Below, one piece after another: positions 46,236 through 53,927 of a stretch of DNA of 64,000 bases. The translations under genes and the position numbers were made by a program. The notes under the pieces were generated by a model. It made no database searches. It saw only the letters and a list, made by a program, of their open reading frames with translations, and was not told the DNA's origin. The stretch comes from Peptoclostridium sp965368085. GTDB lineage: Bacteria > Bacillota > Clostridia > Peptostreptococcales > Peptostreptococcaceae. Each line of letters begins with the position of its first letter. Position 1 is the stretch's first letter. The DNA is taken from positions 1 to 64,000 of the forward strand of contig CBDULP010000007.1 of NCBI GenBank assembly GCA_965368085.1, read 5' to 3'.

Positions 46236-46372
46236 ACTTTTGAATATTCCTTTTATATTGATACAACTTTTTACATTCAATCCCATCACCCCATACATAT
46301 ATGTCACTATTCATATATTAATTATTCTTACCACAATTTTGAATATCTTACCACAATTAACTCCAATACAGT

Positions 46373-46402
46373 ATTCTAGTCCTATCTGTTTACGTTTGTC
46401 AG
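46373..46402 (-). promoter_or_regulatory. Promoter of the surface-protein bank
   Basis: CTGACA (46397-46402) and TAGAAT (46373-46378) on the minus strand are 18 bases apart, giving a leader of about 130 bases. Two copies of TGTGGTAAGA-like sequence (cttaccacaatt at 46327 and 46348 on the plus strand) lie in that leader, a possible direct-repeat binding site. Confidence 0.45.
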
Positions 46403-46585
46403 TTAATATATCGTACTTAAGCACGATTTTCTTTAGCACTTTTTTCTCATTGAATTAAATTATAAAAACAGTTTGAATTTTCTATATTTTTTCAACTATA
46501 ATTGTCTTTTTTTGTACAAAAATGTCATTCTAATATTTTTTCATAAATTATGAATATGATTCATGTGCGAACAAAAATTTCCAGC

Positions 46586-46614
46586 TTGTGCCAATTATTT
46601 CTGTTGAGTATAAT
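46586..46614 (+). promoter_or_regulatory. Promoter of the winged-helix/sigma operon
   Basis: TTGTGC (46586-46591), a 17-base spacer and TATAAT (46609-46614) lie about 70 bases before the start of the small winged-helix gene. The -35 hexamer is weak. This and the minus-strand promoter make the 46236-46685 gap a divergent control region. Confidence 0.45.
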
Positions 46615-46685
46615 GGTGTCGAAGAAAGCGCTTGTCAATGTAGTTTATAGTTTATGTTTTTATATTCGAAAGGAGATGTTTTTCA

Positions 46686-46937
46686 ATGATTGATGATGAA
46701 AAAGGATATGAGTTGACATTGCTGGAATCTCAAATGGTCGAGTATATATACGAATGCCAGCACAACCACTACTACTGTCCCTCACAATACGAAATAGGCT
46801 GCGTGGTCGACAGATGTAAAAGCATTGTAAACAGGCATTTGCACAGGCTTCAAGATGTCGGGATTTTAAAGCTTATGGGGGTGAAACAAATTGAAATCAT
46901 TTCAGCCCCAGGAAGGAAATCAGTACAGCAAGATTGA
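46686..46937 (+). CDS. Small winged-helix DNA-binding protein
   Basis: 83 residues resembling the N-terminal DNA-binding domain of LexA or MarR-like regulators: TLLESQMVEYIYECQ, then YCPSQYEIGCVV and a recognition-helix-like SIVNRHLHRLQDVGIL. There is no second domain. The gene overlaps the sigma-factor gene by 47 bases, so the two are probably made together, and it may control the sigma factor or serve as a partner of it. AAAGGAG precedes the ATG. Confidence 0.75.
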   Translation: MIDDEKGYELTLLESQMVEYIYECQHNHYYCPSQYEIGCVVDRCKSIVNRHLHRLQDVGILKLMGVKQIEIISAPGRKSVQQD

Positions 46938-47454
46938 AGAGCTTGCTGTCAAGGCCTCAAAAGGATGCAAGCAGTCTGAATCCAGGCTTGTGGAACTTTT
47001 TACCCCGCTTTTGATTTCAAAGTGCAGGTTCTATTTCGGAAAGTACGACGAGGACCTCATACAGGACGGAAAAATCAGACTAATCGAGCTTACAAGGGCA
47101 TTCGACCCCGAAAAGGGCTCCCATTTTTGCGGCTACATAAAATATATGATAAGCACGTTCTACTGGAACACCAAAAGGCACGCTTTGGCCCTTGGCGCAT
47201 TAGAAGGAATGTGCGGAAGCGAGGACGACTACTCGCACAGCGCCGTGTCCAGCTTCAAGGGCATAGAATACGCGGACCTCAACATGCTTGTGGACTCTCT
47301 TCCAAGGCTTCACAAAAAACTTGTCAACCTTGTATTTTACAACGACCTTACAGTGCTGCAAGCCTCAAAGGAGCTTGAAATTTCGTATTCCTACGCCCTT
47401 AGGATAAAAGCCGAGGCCGTCCGCACTCTGAGAAAGTCATATCTCGAAAAATAA
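46891..47454 (+). CDS. Sigma-70 family RNA polymerase sigma factor
   Basis: 187 residues. Region 2 is visible at about 45-95 (DLIQDGKIRLIELTRAFDPEKG), with the core-binding and -10 recognising helices. Region 4 lies at 130-185 (LHKKLVNLVFYNDLTVLQAS ... SYSYALRIKAEAVRTLR). Regions 1 and 3 are missing, as in ECF-like and YvrI-type alternative factors. The start is a TTG seven bases after GGGGGTG, inside the preceding gene. The target promoters are unknown; the downstream DUF1659/DUF2922/YvrJ genes and the divergent surface operon are candidates. Confidence 0.85.
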   Translation: MKSFQPQEGNQYSKIEELAVKASKGCKQSESRLVELFTPLLISKCRFYFGKYDEDLIQDGKIRLIELTRAFDPEKGSHFCGYIKYMISTFYWNTKRHALALGALEGMCGSEDDYSHSAVSSFKGIEYADLNMLVDSLPRLHKKLVNLVFYNDLTVLQASKELEISYSYALRIKAEAVRTLRKSYLEK

Positions 47455-47620
47455 TCCCGCATGCCATATGCGTACTATATGGTTTTGTATAAATCCAATC
47501 CCCTGCAACACTCCTTTTTCAAACTTTTTTAGAGTTTTTTAAATTTTTAGTATAGGTTTTGCCCTCGGGATGAATATATAAGGGTGAAAGTAAAAAAATA
47601 AAACAAGGGAGGAATTGATT

Positions 47621-47839
47621 ATGGCTACAGCAACAAAACTTTCAAGCGGCATGCAGCTCAAGTATTCTATGGGGGTTAACGGAGACGGAAAGGAGATCTT
47701 CAAGAAAAAAACATTCAAGAATTTCAAACCCGACGCTCTGGATGATGACATTTACGAGGTGTCACAGCTGTTCAATTCGATTCAGGAGCCTTCAGTCGAC
47801 GAGGTCAAAAGAATTGACGAATCTTTGATAGAAGCGTAA
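47621..47839 (+). CDS. DUF1659 family protein
   Basis: A 72-residue protein with the DUF1659 layout: an ATATKLSSGMQLKYSMGVN start, then GKEIFKKKTFKNFKP and an acidic helical end. The family is widespread in Firmicutes next to DUF2922 genes; its role is unknown. GGGAGG lies eight bases before the ATG. No membrane segment or signal is present. Confidence 0.85.
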   Translation: MATATKLSSGMQLKYSMGVNGDGKEIFKKKTFKNFKPDALDDDIYEVSQLFNSIQEPSVDEVKRIDESLIEA

Positions 47840-47852
47840 ATTCTAATCTTTT

Positions 47853-47872
47853 CGGGGCCGCGTGCGGCCCCG
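47853..47872 (+). other. GC-rich hairpin between the DUF1659 and DUF2922 genes
   Basis: A 9-bp stem, CGGGGCCGC with GCGGCCCCG, closes a very short loop in otherwise AT-rich DNA. No T run follows, so it is more likely a processing or stabilising hairpin that sets different levels of the two products. Confidence 0.55.
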
Positions 47873-47922
47873 GTTCACCGATTCAATTGAAACAATCACT
47901 CAAATGACAGGGAGGGTTTTTT

Positions 47923-48141
47923 ATGGATAGGATAGTTGAAATGAGCTTCATAAAATCGGACGGAAAGAAATTCACTCTAAAGCTCAATAACGCGAAAGAG
48001 GATGTGACTTCCGAGCAGGTGAACACGCTCATGGACAGCATAGTCGAAAAGGACATGTACTCATTTGATGGAACCACAATATCAGAAAAGGACAGCGCAA
48101 ATCTAGTGACAATCCAGGAGACTCCGTTCCAGATGTCTTAA
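47923..48141 (+). CDS. DUF2922 family protein
   Basis: A 72-residue protein with the family's pattern: VEMSFIKSDGKKFTLKLNNA at the start, then VTSEQVNTLMDSIV and ATISEKDSA-like residues near the end. It is the usual partner of DUF1659. GGGAGG precedes the ATG. The function is unknown; small size and lack of signal suggest a cytoplasmic protein. Confidence 0.85.
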   Translation: MDRIVEMSFIKSDGKKFTLKLNNAKEDVTSEQVNTLMDSIVEKDMYSFDGTTISEKDSANLVTIQETPFQMS

Positions 48142-48175
48142 TAGCAATCGCAGCATAGTCAAAACAAATCTAAAA

Positions 48176-48202
48176 GGGAGCCCAGAGGGCTCTCTTTTTT
48201 TT
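48176..48202 (+). terminator. Terminator between the DUF2922 and YvrJ-like genes
   Basis: An 8-bp stem (GGGAGCCC with GGGCTCTC, one G-U pair) with a 3-base loop is followed by T8. The YvrJ-like start lies only 18 bases after the T run, so that gene would be made from read-through or under attenuation. Confidence 0.9.
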
Positions 48203-48220
48203 GCAAAGGCGGTGAATATT

Positions 48221-48379
48221 TTGGACGACTTCACATATCTGCTTTCAAACGTGGGCTTTCCAATAGTGATATCCCTTTACCTTCTAATGAGAATAGAGGG
48301 CAAAATAGAGGCTCTCACCGGGGCCATACTAACACTCGAAAGCACAATATCATCGAATACACGGCCTCCAATGGAATAA
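48221..48379 (+). CDS. YvrJ-like small membrane protein
   Basis: A 52-residue frame starting with TTG nine bases after AAGGCGG. It reads DDFTYLLSNVGFPIVISLYL, a single membrane segment, followed by LLMRIEGKIEALTGAI and a short polar tail. This matches the YvrJ family (NxGFPIxxxxYLLxRxExK). In Bacillus, yvrJ lies beside the alternative sigma factor gene yvrI, and here it is also near a sigma gene. The exact role is unknown. Confidence 0.75.
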   Translation: MDDFTYLLSNVGFPIVISLYLLMRIEGKIEALTGAILTLESTISSNTRPPME

Positions 48380-48404
48380 GCGGCCTTTAAATTGCGAAAT
48401 TTTG

Positions 48405-48471
48405 CCCGAAAACCATTTAGAACCTTTGACTGTTTGAACGAAGAGAGTTTCAAAGGTTCCCGGCTATCGGG
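48405..48471. other. Structured hairpin element with a conserved-looking loop (copy 2)
   Basis: A perfect 10-bp stem (48420-48429 with 48450-48459) holds a 20-base loop reading CTGTTTGAACGAAGAGAGTT. An outer CCCGA/TCGGG pairing (48405-48409 with 48467-48471) encloses it. The loop core is shared with the hairpin at 24877-24948 although the stems differ. It lies between the convergent YvrJ-like and flippase-like genes. Confidence 0.6.
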
Positions 48472-48538
48472 CCGAATAAGCTTCATGCAGCTTCAAAGCG
48501 CAAAACGTCCGGCGGTTCATACATCACATGCCCACTCT

Positions 48539-49573
48539 TTATTTTATAATTCTCGATTCAATCTTTTCTGCTATATATATTCCAAGTGTCACAATTGCAG
48601 ATATCAAAAGATTCGCATAAAAGCTTATGAGCCTCCAAAGAAGTATCGCATACTTCAACATCCCCTGTCCGAACACCGCTGCGAATATAGAGTAAAAGCC
48701 TATTTCCCCCGCCCCTAGCGTTCCGGGAGCAGGTATGAAAGACACCGCCATATACAGAAATGACTGGAGCGACACTATCTCGAAAAATGAGTGCTTCTGA
48801 AGATTCAAAGCCCTGTATACGAAATAGGTTATGCCGAAATAAGCCGTGAGCTGAACCCCTGTAAGCAAAAAGCCCTTTATTATAAGGTACTTATTTTTTG
48901 CTATCTTATCTATATCCTCTTTGTATTCGTCCACGTATCTTGAAAATATCTTGTATTTTCTCCTGTGCTTCCTTATCATGTGGATATTGTGAATGAATCT
49001 GAGGAAAACATATACTATCCTCTTGAGCTTGTGTGGATTGTAAAGGAGCATTATCACGAAAAAAAGCCCCACTGTGTTTATGAAAAGCCCGCACACTACA
49101 AACAATGCAGCCTTTTGAAGCGCATCGGTTATCCTTCCGAAATTAAAAATAAAAAGCACAAGGGAATACACTGTGACCCCGACCTGGAAGAATATGAACT
49201 TGTTTGCAAGCACCGCACTTGACTTTGAAAGCGGTATGTTATCCTTTCTCATGATGTACATCTGCGCCGGCTGTCCACCGCTTGCAAACGGTGTTACGAG
49301 GCTGTAGTACTGGCCCACTATCGTGGCCTTGAAAGATATCCACACTCCATTGACCTTGCATATCTCCTTTATCAAATCGTCCATTATCCACATTTCTATG
49401 CCCACATATGCAAAAAGACTAAAAATCCCCAGCATCACGAACTTCACATCCACTCTTTTTGATATGTCCAAAATCTCGGCCCATGTCATATTTCTGGTGA
49501 GAAAATATATCGTGGCCGCCATTAATACCGCAGCAACAACGTATCCCAAATGCTTAGTGTGTTTTTTCATCAT
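48539..49573 (-). CDS. UPF0104/AglD-like flippase-domain membrane protein
   Basis: 344 residues with about eight membrane segments. The conserved PFASGGQPAQMYIMRK and SKSSAVLANKF motifs belong to the LPG-synthase transmembrane (MprF N-domain, AglD) family. It has no lysyl-transferase domain, so lipid flipping or glycolipid handling is more likely than lysinylation. It is one base past the glycosyltransferase stop and certainly shares its transcript. The pair may make and move a glycolipid anchor for wall polymers. Confidence 0.85.
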   Translation of the reverse strand: MMKKHTKHLGYVVAAVLMAATIYFLTRNMTWAEILDISKRVDVKFVMLGIFSLFAYVGIEMWIMDDLIKEICKVNGVWISFKATIVGQYYSLVTPFASGGQPAQMYIMRKDNIPLSKSSAVLANKFIFFQVGVTVYSLVLFIFNFGRITDALQKAALFVVCGLFINTVGLFFVIMLLYNPHKLKRIVYVFLRFIHNIHMIRKHRRKYKIFSRYVDEYKEDIDKIAKNKYLIIKGFLLTGVQLTAYFGITYFVYRALNLQKHSFFEIVSLQSFLYMAVSFIPAPGTLGAGEIGFYSIFAAVFGQGMLKYAILLWRLISFYANLLISAIVTLGIYIAEKIESRIIK

Positions 49574-49574
49574 A

Positions 49575-50753
49575 TTACCACCTGTCCATAAGCTCCATTA
49601 TGCAGCTTGTCACTTCGAATGGCTGAAGAGTTTTTTTGATATTCCTGATGGATCGTTTCATGTCTTGAATATGATCCGGATTTTCAATGGCGCTTTCCAC
49701 TGCACTTATGATCTCCTCAGCGCCCGGTCGCACCATTCCTATTCCCATTTTCTCTATGAAGTCTGCATTTTGAATTTCCTGCCCTATGTTAGGTGTTTTG
49801 CACACCACAGGGGTTTCGCAGCTTATGGATTCAAAAAGAGTCACTCCGCCCGGCTTTGTTATTATAATGGAACTGTCCCTTATAACCTGCGCCGGATCAT
49901 GCACATATCCCAAAACTTCCAGCCTTTTAAACCCCCTTGACCTAAGCTGATCATAGAGCTCCCTGTTTTTTCCCGTAACTACTGTTGTCTTAACGGAGCA
50001 AAGCCCACCAAGGTAGTCAAAAACTTCTTCTCCTATTTCAAAAAGGCCTCTTCCCCCGCCCATTACGAGTATTCTATTTTCGCCGCTGCTGTAAATGTCT
50101 TTTTCACACTTGCCGCCTGCTGCATTTTCACTTTGCGAAGCTTCCTCCTGCGCACTGAAATCAAAATCCTGACCTGCCCCGCTTTGCTTGAGCCCGAAAA
50201 ATTTTAAGAAGCTCGTTCTAAGGGGTATTCCCGTAACGCTTATCTTTTCACTCTCCACGCCTTTTTTTACAAGGCCCTCCTTTACGCATAGAGCCGGTGC
50301 AAAATACATATTAGTCTCTTCGCTCACCCACTCCCAGCTGTCCACAACGTCTGTTATGCACGTGATAAGCGGAACCGGGTTCTTGTACTTTTTTTTGAAT
50401 CTGGATACGACATTCGAGCAGATGGGGAATGTAGATATTATTATCCTGGGCCTGTTGGCCTTCATGTAGTCTGCAAATTTTTGAAGACCTATTATACTGG
50501 TTATCTCGTCTATGTAAAAATCGGGAATGTCCTTTTTCCTTTTATAAAAGAAATTGTAAAAATCAGGCATTTCCCTCGTTATAAAATTGTAAAAATCATA
50601 TGCATAGTTTTCTATCAAGGGGTTTGTTATGCTGAAAAGATCCTGTATTTGAATATTAAGTGACGGATCCCTTTCAAGAAGCTGATCCTGAACAGCTTTC
50701 GAGACCGTATAGTGACCGGCTCCAAAAAAAGCCGTGAGTATGAGTACATCCAT
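49575..50753 (-). CDS. MGDG synthase/UgtP-like GT28 glycosyltransferase
   Basis: 392 residues, GT-B fold. The N-terminal domain starts ILTAFFGAGHYTVSKAV, as in diacylglycerol glucosyl- or galactosyltransferases. The C-terminal domain has GGGRGLFEIGE and the TKPGGVTLFESI signature for UDP-sugar binding. A charged low-complexity insert lies near residues 200-230. It likely adds hexose to diacylglycerol at the membrane surface, giving the glycolipid handled by the next gene. GGAGGT precedes the ATG. Confidence 0.85.
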   Translation of the reverse strand: MDVLILTAFFGAGHYTVSKAVQDQLLERDPSLNIQIQDLFSITNPLIENYAYDFYNFITREMPDFYNFFYKRKKDIPDFYIDEITSIIGLQKFADYMKANRPRIIISTFPICSNVVSRFKKKYKNPVPLITCITDVVDSWEWVSEETNMYFAPALCVKEGLVKKGVESEKISVTGIPLRTSFLKFFGLKQSGAGQDFDFSAQEEASQSENAAGGKCEKDIYSSGENRILVMGGGRGLFEIGEEVFDYLGGLCSVKTTVVTGKNRELYDQLRSRGFKRLEVLGYVHDPAQVIRDSSIIITKPGGVTLFESISCETPVVCKTPNIGQEIQNADFIEKMGIGMVRPGAEEIISAVESAIENPDHIQDMKRSIRNIKKTLQPFEVTSCIMELMDRW

Positions 50754-51319
50754 TTTTTATAGCACCTCCAAACGCCGGCCGGCCATGATTGCCCGCCTAG
50801 ACTGAATTTTACCATATATGACTTCGCATTACGGATTTTTCATTGAATTTTAATGTACATTTAATGTACTACCCAAAATACACTATACTCTAAATGTTTA
50901 TGCATTTTTAAATTATGTGCTCCAAAAGACTAATTTGGGGTATATTATAAAAATGCAGTGCCAGATCGTCAATACGCCTGCATTTTCAACACTCTTAAGC
51001 TGTTTCAATAAATTTTCACAGTGAAAACTTGCAATTGCAGGCTCGGCATATGCTTGCAGTTCGACCCATATGCCGGACTCAAAAACAAAAATATTCATTT
51101 TTAATCATATCATTTGCATGTTTTAGCATAACCTTTTTCATAAGTACTCATTATATTGTGTAGCAGTATACAATTTGGTCGTTTATGTTTTGTCATATTT
51201 ATTCACTTAATGTGTTCTTCAGAAATCGTTTTCACGCGTTGGTTTATGTGCAAAAATGGCTTTTAGCGGTTAATTCAGCTTAATATATATGCATGGCATT
51301 ATTAAATTCATGTATATTT

Positions 51320-51357
51320 CCATTAGTTTTGTTAATAACAAAATTAATGGTTTTTTT
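51320..51357 (+). terminator. Terminator-like hairpin upstream of the hydrogenase operon
   Basis: A 15-bp stem with one G-T pair (51320-51334 with 51336-51350) is followed by T7 on the plus strand. No plus-strand gene is seen before it within the gap, so it could end a small RNA or block read-through. Confidence 0.5.
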
Positions 51358-51515
51358 CAGATTTTTCAAAAAGTTTAATAGGGCTTGTGTATAAAAATTC
51401 AGCAACGGCGGCTGTGTTTTTGCAAACTAATACACCAGACCCATTGAAAGAATGGGATTTTCAATACAAACCCCATTTGTGTGTATCTTCAAAATACAAA
51501 AATACCTTTATTATT

Positions 51516-51560
51516 AACAAATTAACATTTGTTCGAATTGCTTCCATAGCGTGCTATAAT
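51516..51560 (+). promoter_or_regulatory. Hydrogenase operon promoter with adjacent palindrome
   Basis: TATAAT (51555-51560) and TTCGAA (51532-51537) are 17 bases apart; the -35 is weak. An inverted repeat, AACAAAT with ATTTGTT and four bases between (51516-51533), overlaps the -35, where a regulator could act. It is not a clean match to the Rex consensus TTGTTAA-N4-TTAACAA. Confidence 0.5.
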
Positions 51561-51644
51561 TATCATTAGCCGATCCTAAGAATGTATTTTTCAAGTACAA
51601 TACATATGCAGTTCATTATATTTTGAGATCAGGAGTGATTTTCG

Positions 51645-53393
51645 ATGGAAAAGGTAAGTATAAAAATCGACGGGATTGATGTTCAGGTTCCTAAGGACAA
51701 TACAGTCCTTCAAGCCGCAAGAAGCATGGGAATAAACATCCCTACACTTTGCTACCTTGAGGGAATAAATAAGACTGGTGCATGCCGAATGTGCCTTGTT
51801 GAAATAGACGGAGACAAAAAACTACATACTGCCTGTACACTTGCTGTATGGGATGGAATGATCGTAAAGACAAACACAAAGAGAGTAAGGGATGCAAGAA
51901 AAACAAACCTTCGCCTAATACTTGCGAATCACCACAGCGACTGCCTTTCATGTTCTAGAAGCAAAAACTGCGAGCTTCAGGACATGTGCAGTGACCTTGG
52001 CCTTTCGGACGAGTACCTTAAGACTCTTCCAAAGGAAAAAATGCAGCCGATTGACGAGCTTTCGCCTTCTATAGTGAGAGACCCCAACAAGTGCATACTT
52101 TGCGGAAGATGCGTTGCAGTCTGCAAGAACGTTCAAAACATAGAAATACTTACATTTGCAAACAGGGGCCTTGAGACATCTGTGGAGCCGGCATTCGGCG
52201 ACAGTTTCAAAGACACCCCTTGCATATACTGCGGCCAGTGCATCAATGTATGTCCAGTTGCAGCGCTTCGCGAGAAAAGCGAAATGGAAAAGGTGTGGGA
52301 AGCCCTTGAAAACAAGGATCTTCACGTCGTAGTACAGGAAGCTCCTGCAGTAAGAGCGGCTCTTGGCGAAGAGTTCGGACTCCCTATGGGAACCCCTGTC
52401 ACTGGAAAGATGTACACGGCGCTTAGAATGCTTGGATTCGATAAAGTGTTCGACACAAACTTCGGAGCCGACCTTACCATAATGGAAGAGGGCACAGAGC
52501 TTCTTCACAGAATAAAAGAAGGCGGAAAGCTTCCTATGATAACATCGTGTTCACCCGGTTGGATAAGATACATAGAGCACTACTATCCTGACCTTCTTGA
52601 GCACCTTTCGACTTGCAAGTCTCCTCAGCAGATGACTGGAGCTGTGCTTAAGTCGTACTATCCTGAAATCGAGGGGCTTGATCCCAAGAAAGTATTCGTT
52701 GTTTCTGTAATGCCTTGTACTTCGAAAAAATTCGAGGCTGCAAGGGAGGAAATGCTAAACGGCCACGGAACAAGGGATGTGGACGCAGTTCTTACTACCA
52801 GGGAACTTGCAAAGATGATAAGGGAGTCGTCGATAGATTTCGCCAGCCTTTCCGACAGCAAGGGAGATGACATATTCTCAGACTACACTGGGGCCGGAGT
52901 AATATTCGGAGCCACAGGCGGAGTTATGGAAGCGGCGATAAGAACTGTTGCCGATGTCGTTTCAGGCCAGGAGCTTGATGATATAGAATACAAGGCTGTA
53001 AGAGGTCTTGATGGAATAAAAGAGGCAAGCGTTCAAATAGGCGATCTGACTGTAAATGTTGCGGTCGCACACGGAACCGACAACGCACAAAAGCTTATGG
53101 AGCTTATAAGGGAAGGAAAAGCCGACTACCACTTCATAGAGGTAATGGCATGTCCTGGAGGATGTGTTGCCGGCGGCGGACAGCCTCACGTGCATTCTTC
53201 TGAAATGGTCAAAATAAACGTAAGATACGAAAGAGCAAAAGCGCTTTATACTGAGGACTTTGGAAACGTAAAGAGAAAGTCTCACCACAATACTTCAGTT
53301 CAGCGTCTTTACAAGGAATACCTAGGGGAGCCATGCGGACATAAGTCTCACGAACTGCTTCACACCCACTACAAGGCTAGAACGCTTTACTAA
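51645..53393 (+). CDS. hydA: [FeFe] hydrogenase catalytic subunit
   Basis: 582 residues. An N-terminal [2Fe-2S] domain uses C36, C47, C50 and C64. A His-ligated [4Fe-4S] site has H96, C100, C103 and C109. A two-cluster ferredoxin domain spans C150-C160 and C193-C203. The H-cluster domain follows with TSCSPGW (300-306), MPCTSKKFEA (356-365) and EVMACPGGCVAGGGQPH near the end, then a small-subunit tail. In Clostridium CpI the first motif is TSCCPGW; here the ligand-position Cys is Ser303 and an extra Cys324 lies nearby. It evolves or consumes H2 using electrons from the HydB/HydC pair. AGGAG precedes the ATG. Confidence 0.93.
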   Translation: MEKVSIKIDGIDVQVPKDNTVLQAARSMGINIPTLCYLEGINKTGACRMCLVEIDGDKKLHTACTLAVWDGMIVKTNTKRVRDARKTNLRLILANHHSDCLSCSRSKNCELQDMCSDLGLSDEYLKTLPKEKMQPIDELSPSIVRDPNKCILCGRCVAVCKNVQNIEILTFANRGLETSVEPAFGDSFKDTPCIYCGQCINVCPVAALREKSEMEKVWEALENKDLHVVVQEAPAVRAALGEEFGLPMGTPVTGKMYTALRMLGFDKVFDTNFGADLTIMEEGTELLHRIKEGGKLPMITSCSPGWIRYIEHYYPDLLEHLSTCKSPQQMTGAVLKSYYPEIEGLDPKKVFVVSVMPCTSKKFEAAREEMLNGHGTRDVDAVLTTRELAKMIRESSIDFASLSDSKGDDIFSDYTGAGVIFGATGGVMEAAIRTVADVVSGQELDDIEYKAVRGLDGIKEASVQIGDLTVNVAVAHGTDNAQKLMELIREGKADYHFIEVMACPGGCVAGGGQPHVHSSEMVKINVRYERAKALYTEDFGNVKRKSHHNTSVQRLYKEYLGEPCGHKSHELLHTHYKARTLY

Positions 53394-53419
53394 TATATTA
53401 TTGATTCGGAGGTTTTGTT

Positions 53420-53926
53420 ATGGAAACTACTTACACAAGTAATAAAACTGCTATAAACGGCGAACTTTTGGGTAATATAGAAAAGATAGTCGAAAAACAC
53501 GGCAATTCAAGGGACAATCTTTTGGCGGTGCTTCTGGACGTACAGGCTCTAAGCGAAAGACACTATCTTTCAAGAGAAGCCATAGTAGGAGTTTCAGAAG
53601 TAATGAACATAAGGGTTCAAAACGTGTACGAAGTGGCTTCTTTCTACCATGCACTTTCTACAAACCCGAAGGGAAAATACGTTATTCAGCTTTGCCAGGG
53701 AACTTCATGCACTGTAAACGGACAAAAGGGCATAAAATCTGTTCTTGAAGCCGAGCTTGGAGTTAAAATGGGCGAAACCACTGGTGACGAGATGTTTACC
53801 ATAGAATACACTCCTTGCTTTGGGGCTTGCGACATTGCTCCGGCAATGAGGCTCAACGGGAAAGTATACGGAAACCTTACAGAGCTTTCCGTTCTTGAAA
53901 TACTAGATGAGTGCAGGAGGGGTTAG
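53420..53926 (+). CDS. hydC: NuoE-like [2Fe-2S] subunit of NAD-linked hydrogenase
   Basis: 168 residues of the thioredoxin-like [2Fe-2S] ferredoxin family. The ligands are Cys in LCQGTSC and in TPCFGAC (C-x4-C and C-x3-C). A helical N-terminal domain with SEVMNIRVQNVYEVASFYH precedes it, as in the 24 kDa subunit of complex I. It passes electrons between the flavin subunit and HydA. The gene lies 27 bases after hydA and one base before hydB, with GGAGG upstream. Confidence 0.92.
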   Translation: METTYTSNKTAINGELLGNIEKIVEKHGNSRDNLLAVLLDVQALSERHYLSREAIVGVSEVMNIRVQNVYEVASFYHALSTNPKGKYVIQLCQGTSCTVNGQKGIKSVLEAELGVKMGETTGDEMFTIEYTPCFGACDIAPAMRLNGKVYGNLTELSVLEILDECRRG

Positions 53927-53927
53927 A

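Larger units (their letters stand above)
50754..51644. other. Non-coding gap upstream of the hydrogenase operon
   Basis: About 890 AT-rich bases with no supported gene. It contains perfect 9-bp hairpins at 50950-50986 (AAAATGCAG) and 51044-51075 (CGGCATATG), a 15-base palindrome TTTTCACAGTGAAAA at 51013, a terminator-like hairpin at 51320-51357, and the hydrogenase promoter near its right end. A small RNA here is possible but not shown. Confidence 0.5.

Noticed and set aside
51511..51537. A Rex (redox repressor) site before hydA
   Set aside because: The inverted repeat is AACAAAT-N4-ATTTGTT, which does not match TTGTTAA-N4-TTAACAA in order of the half sites.
51948..52508. A 186-codon open frame on the minus strand
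   Set aside because: It is antisense to the well-supported hydA gene and shows no domain or start signal.
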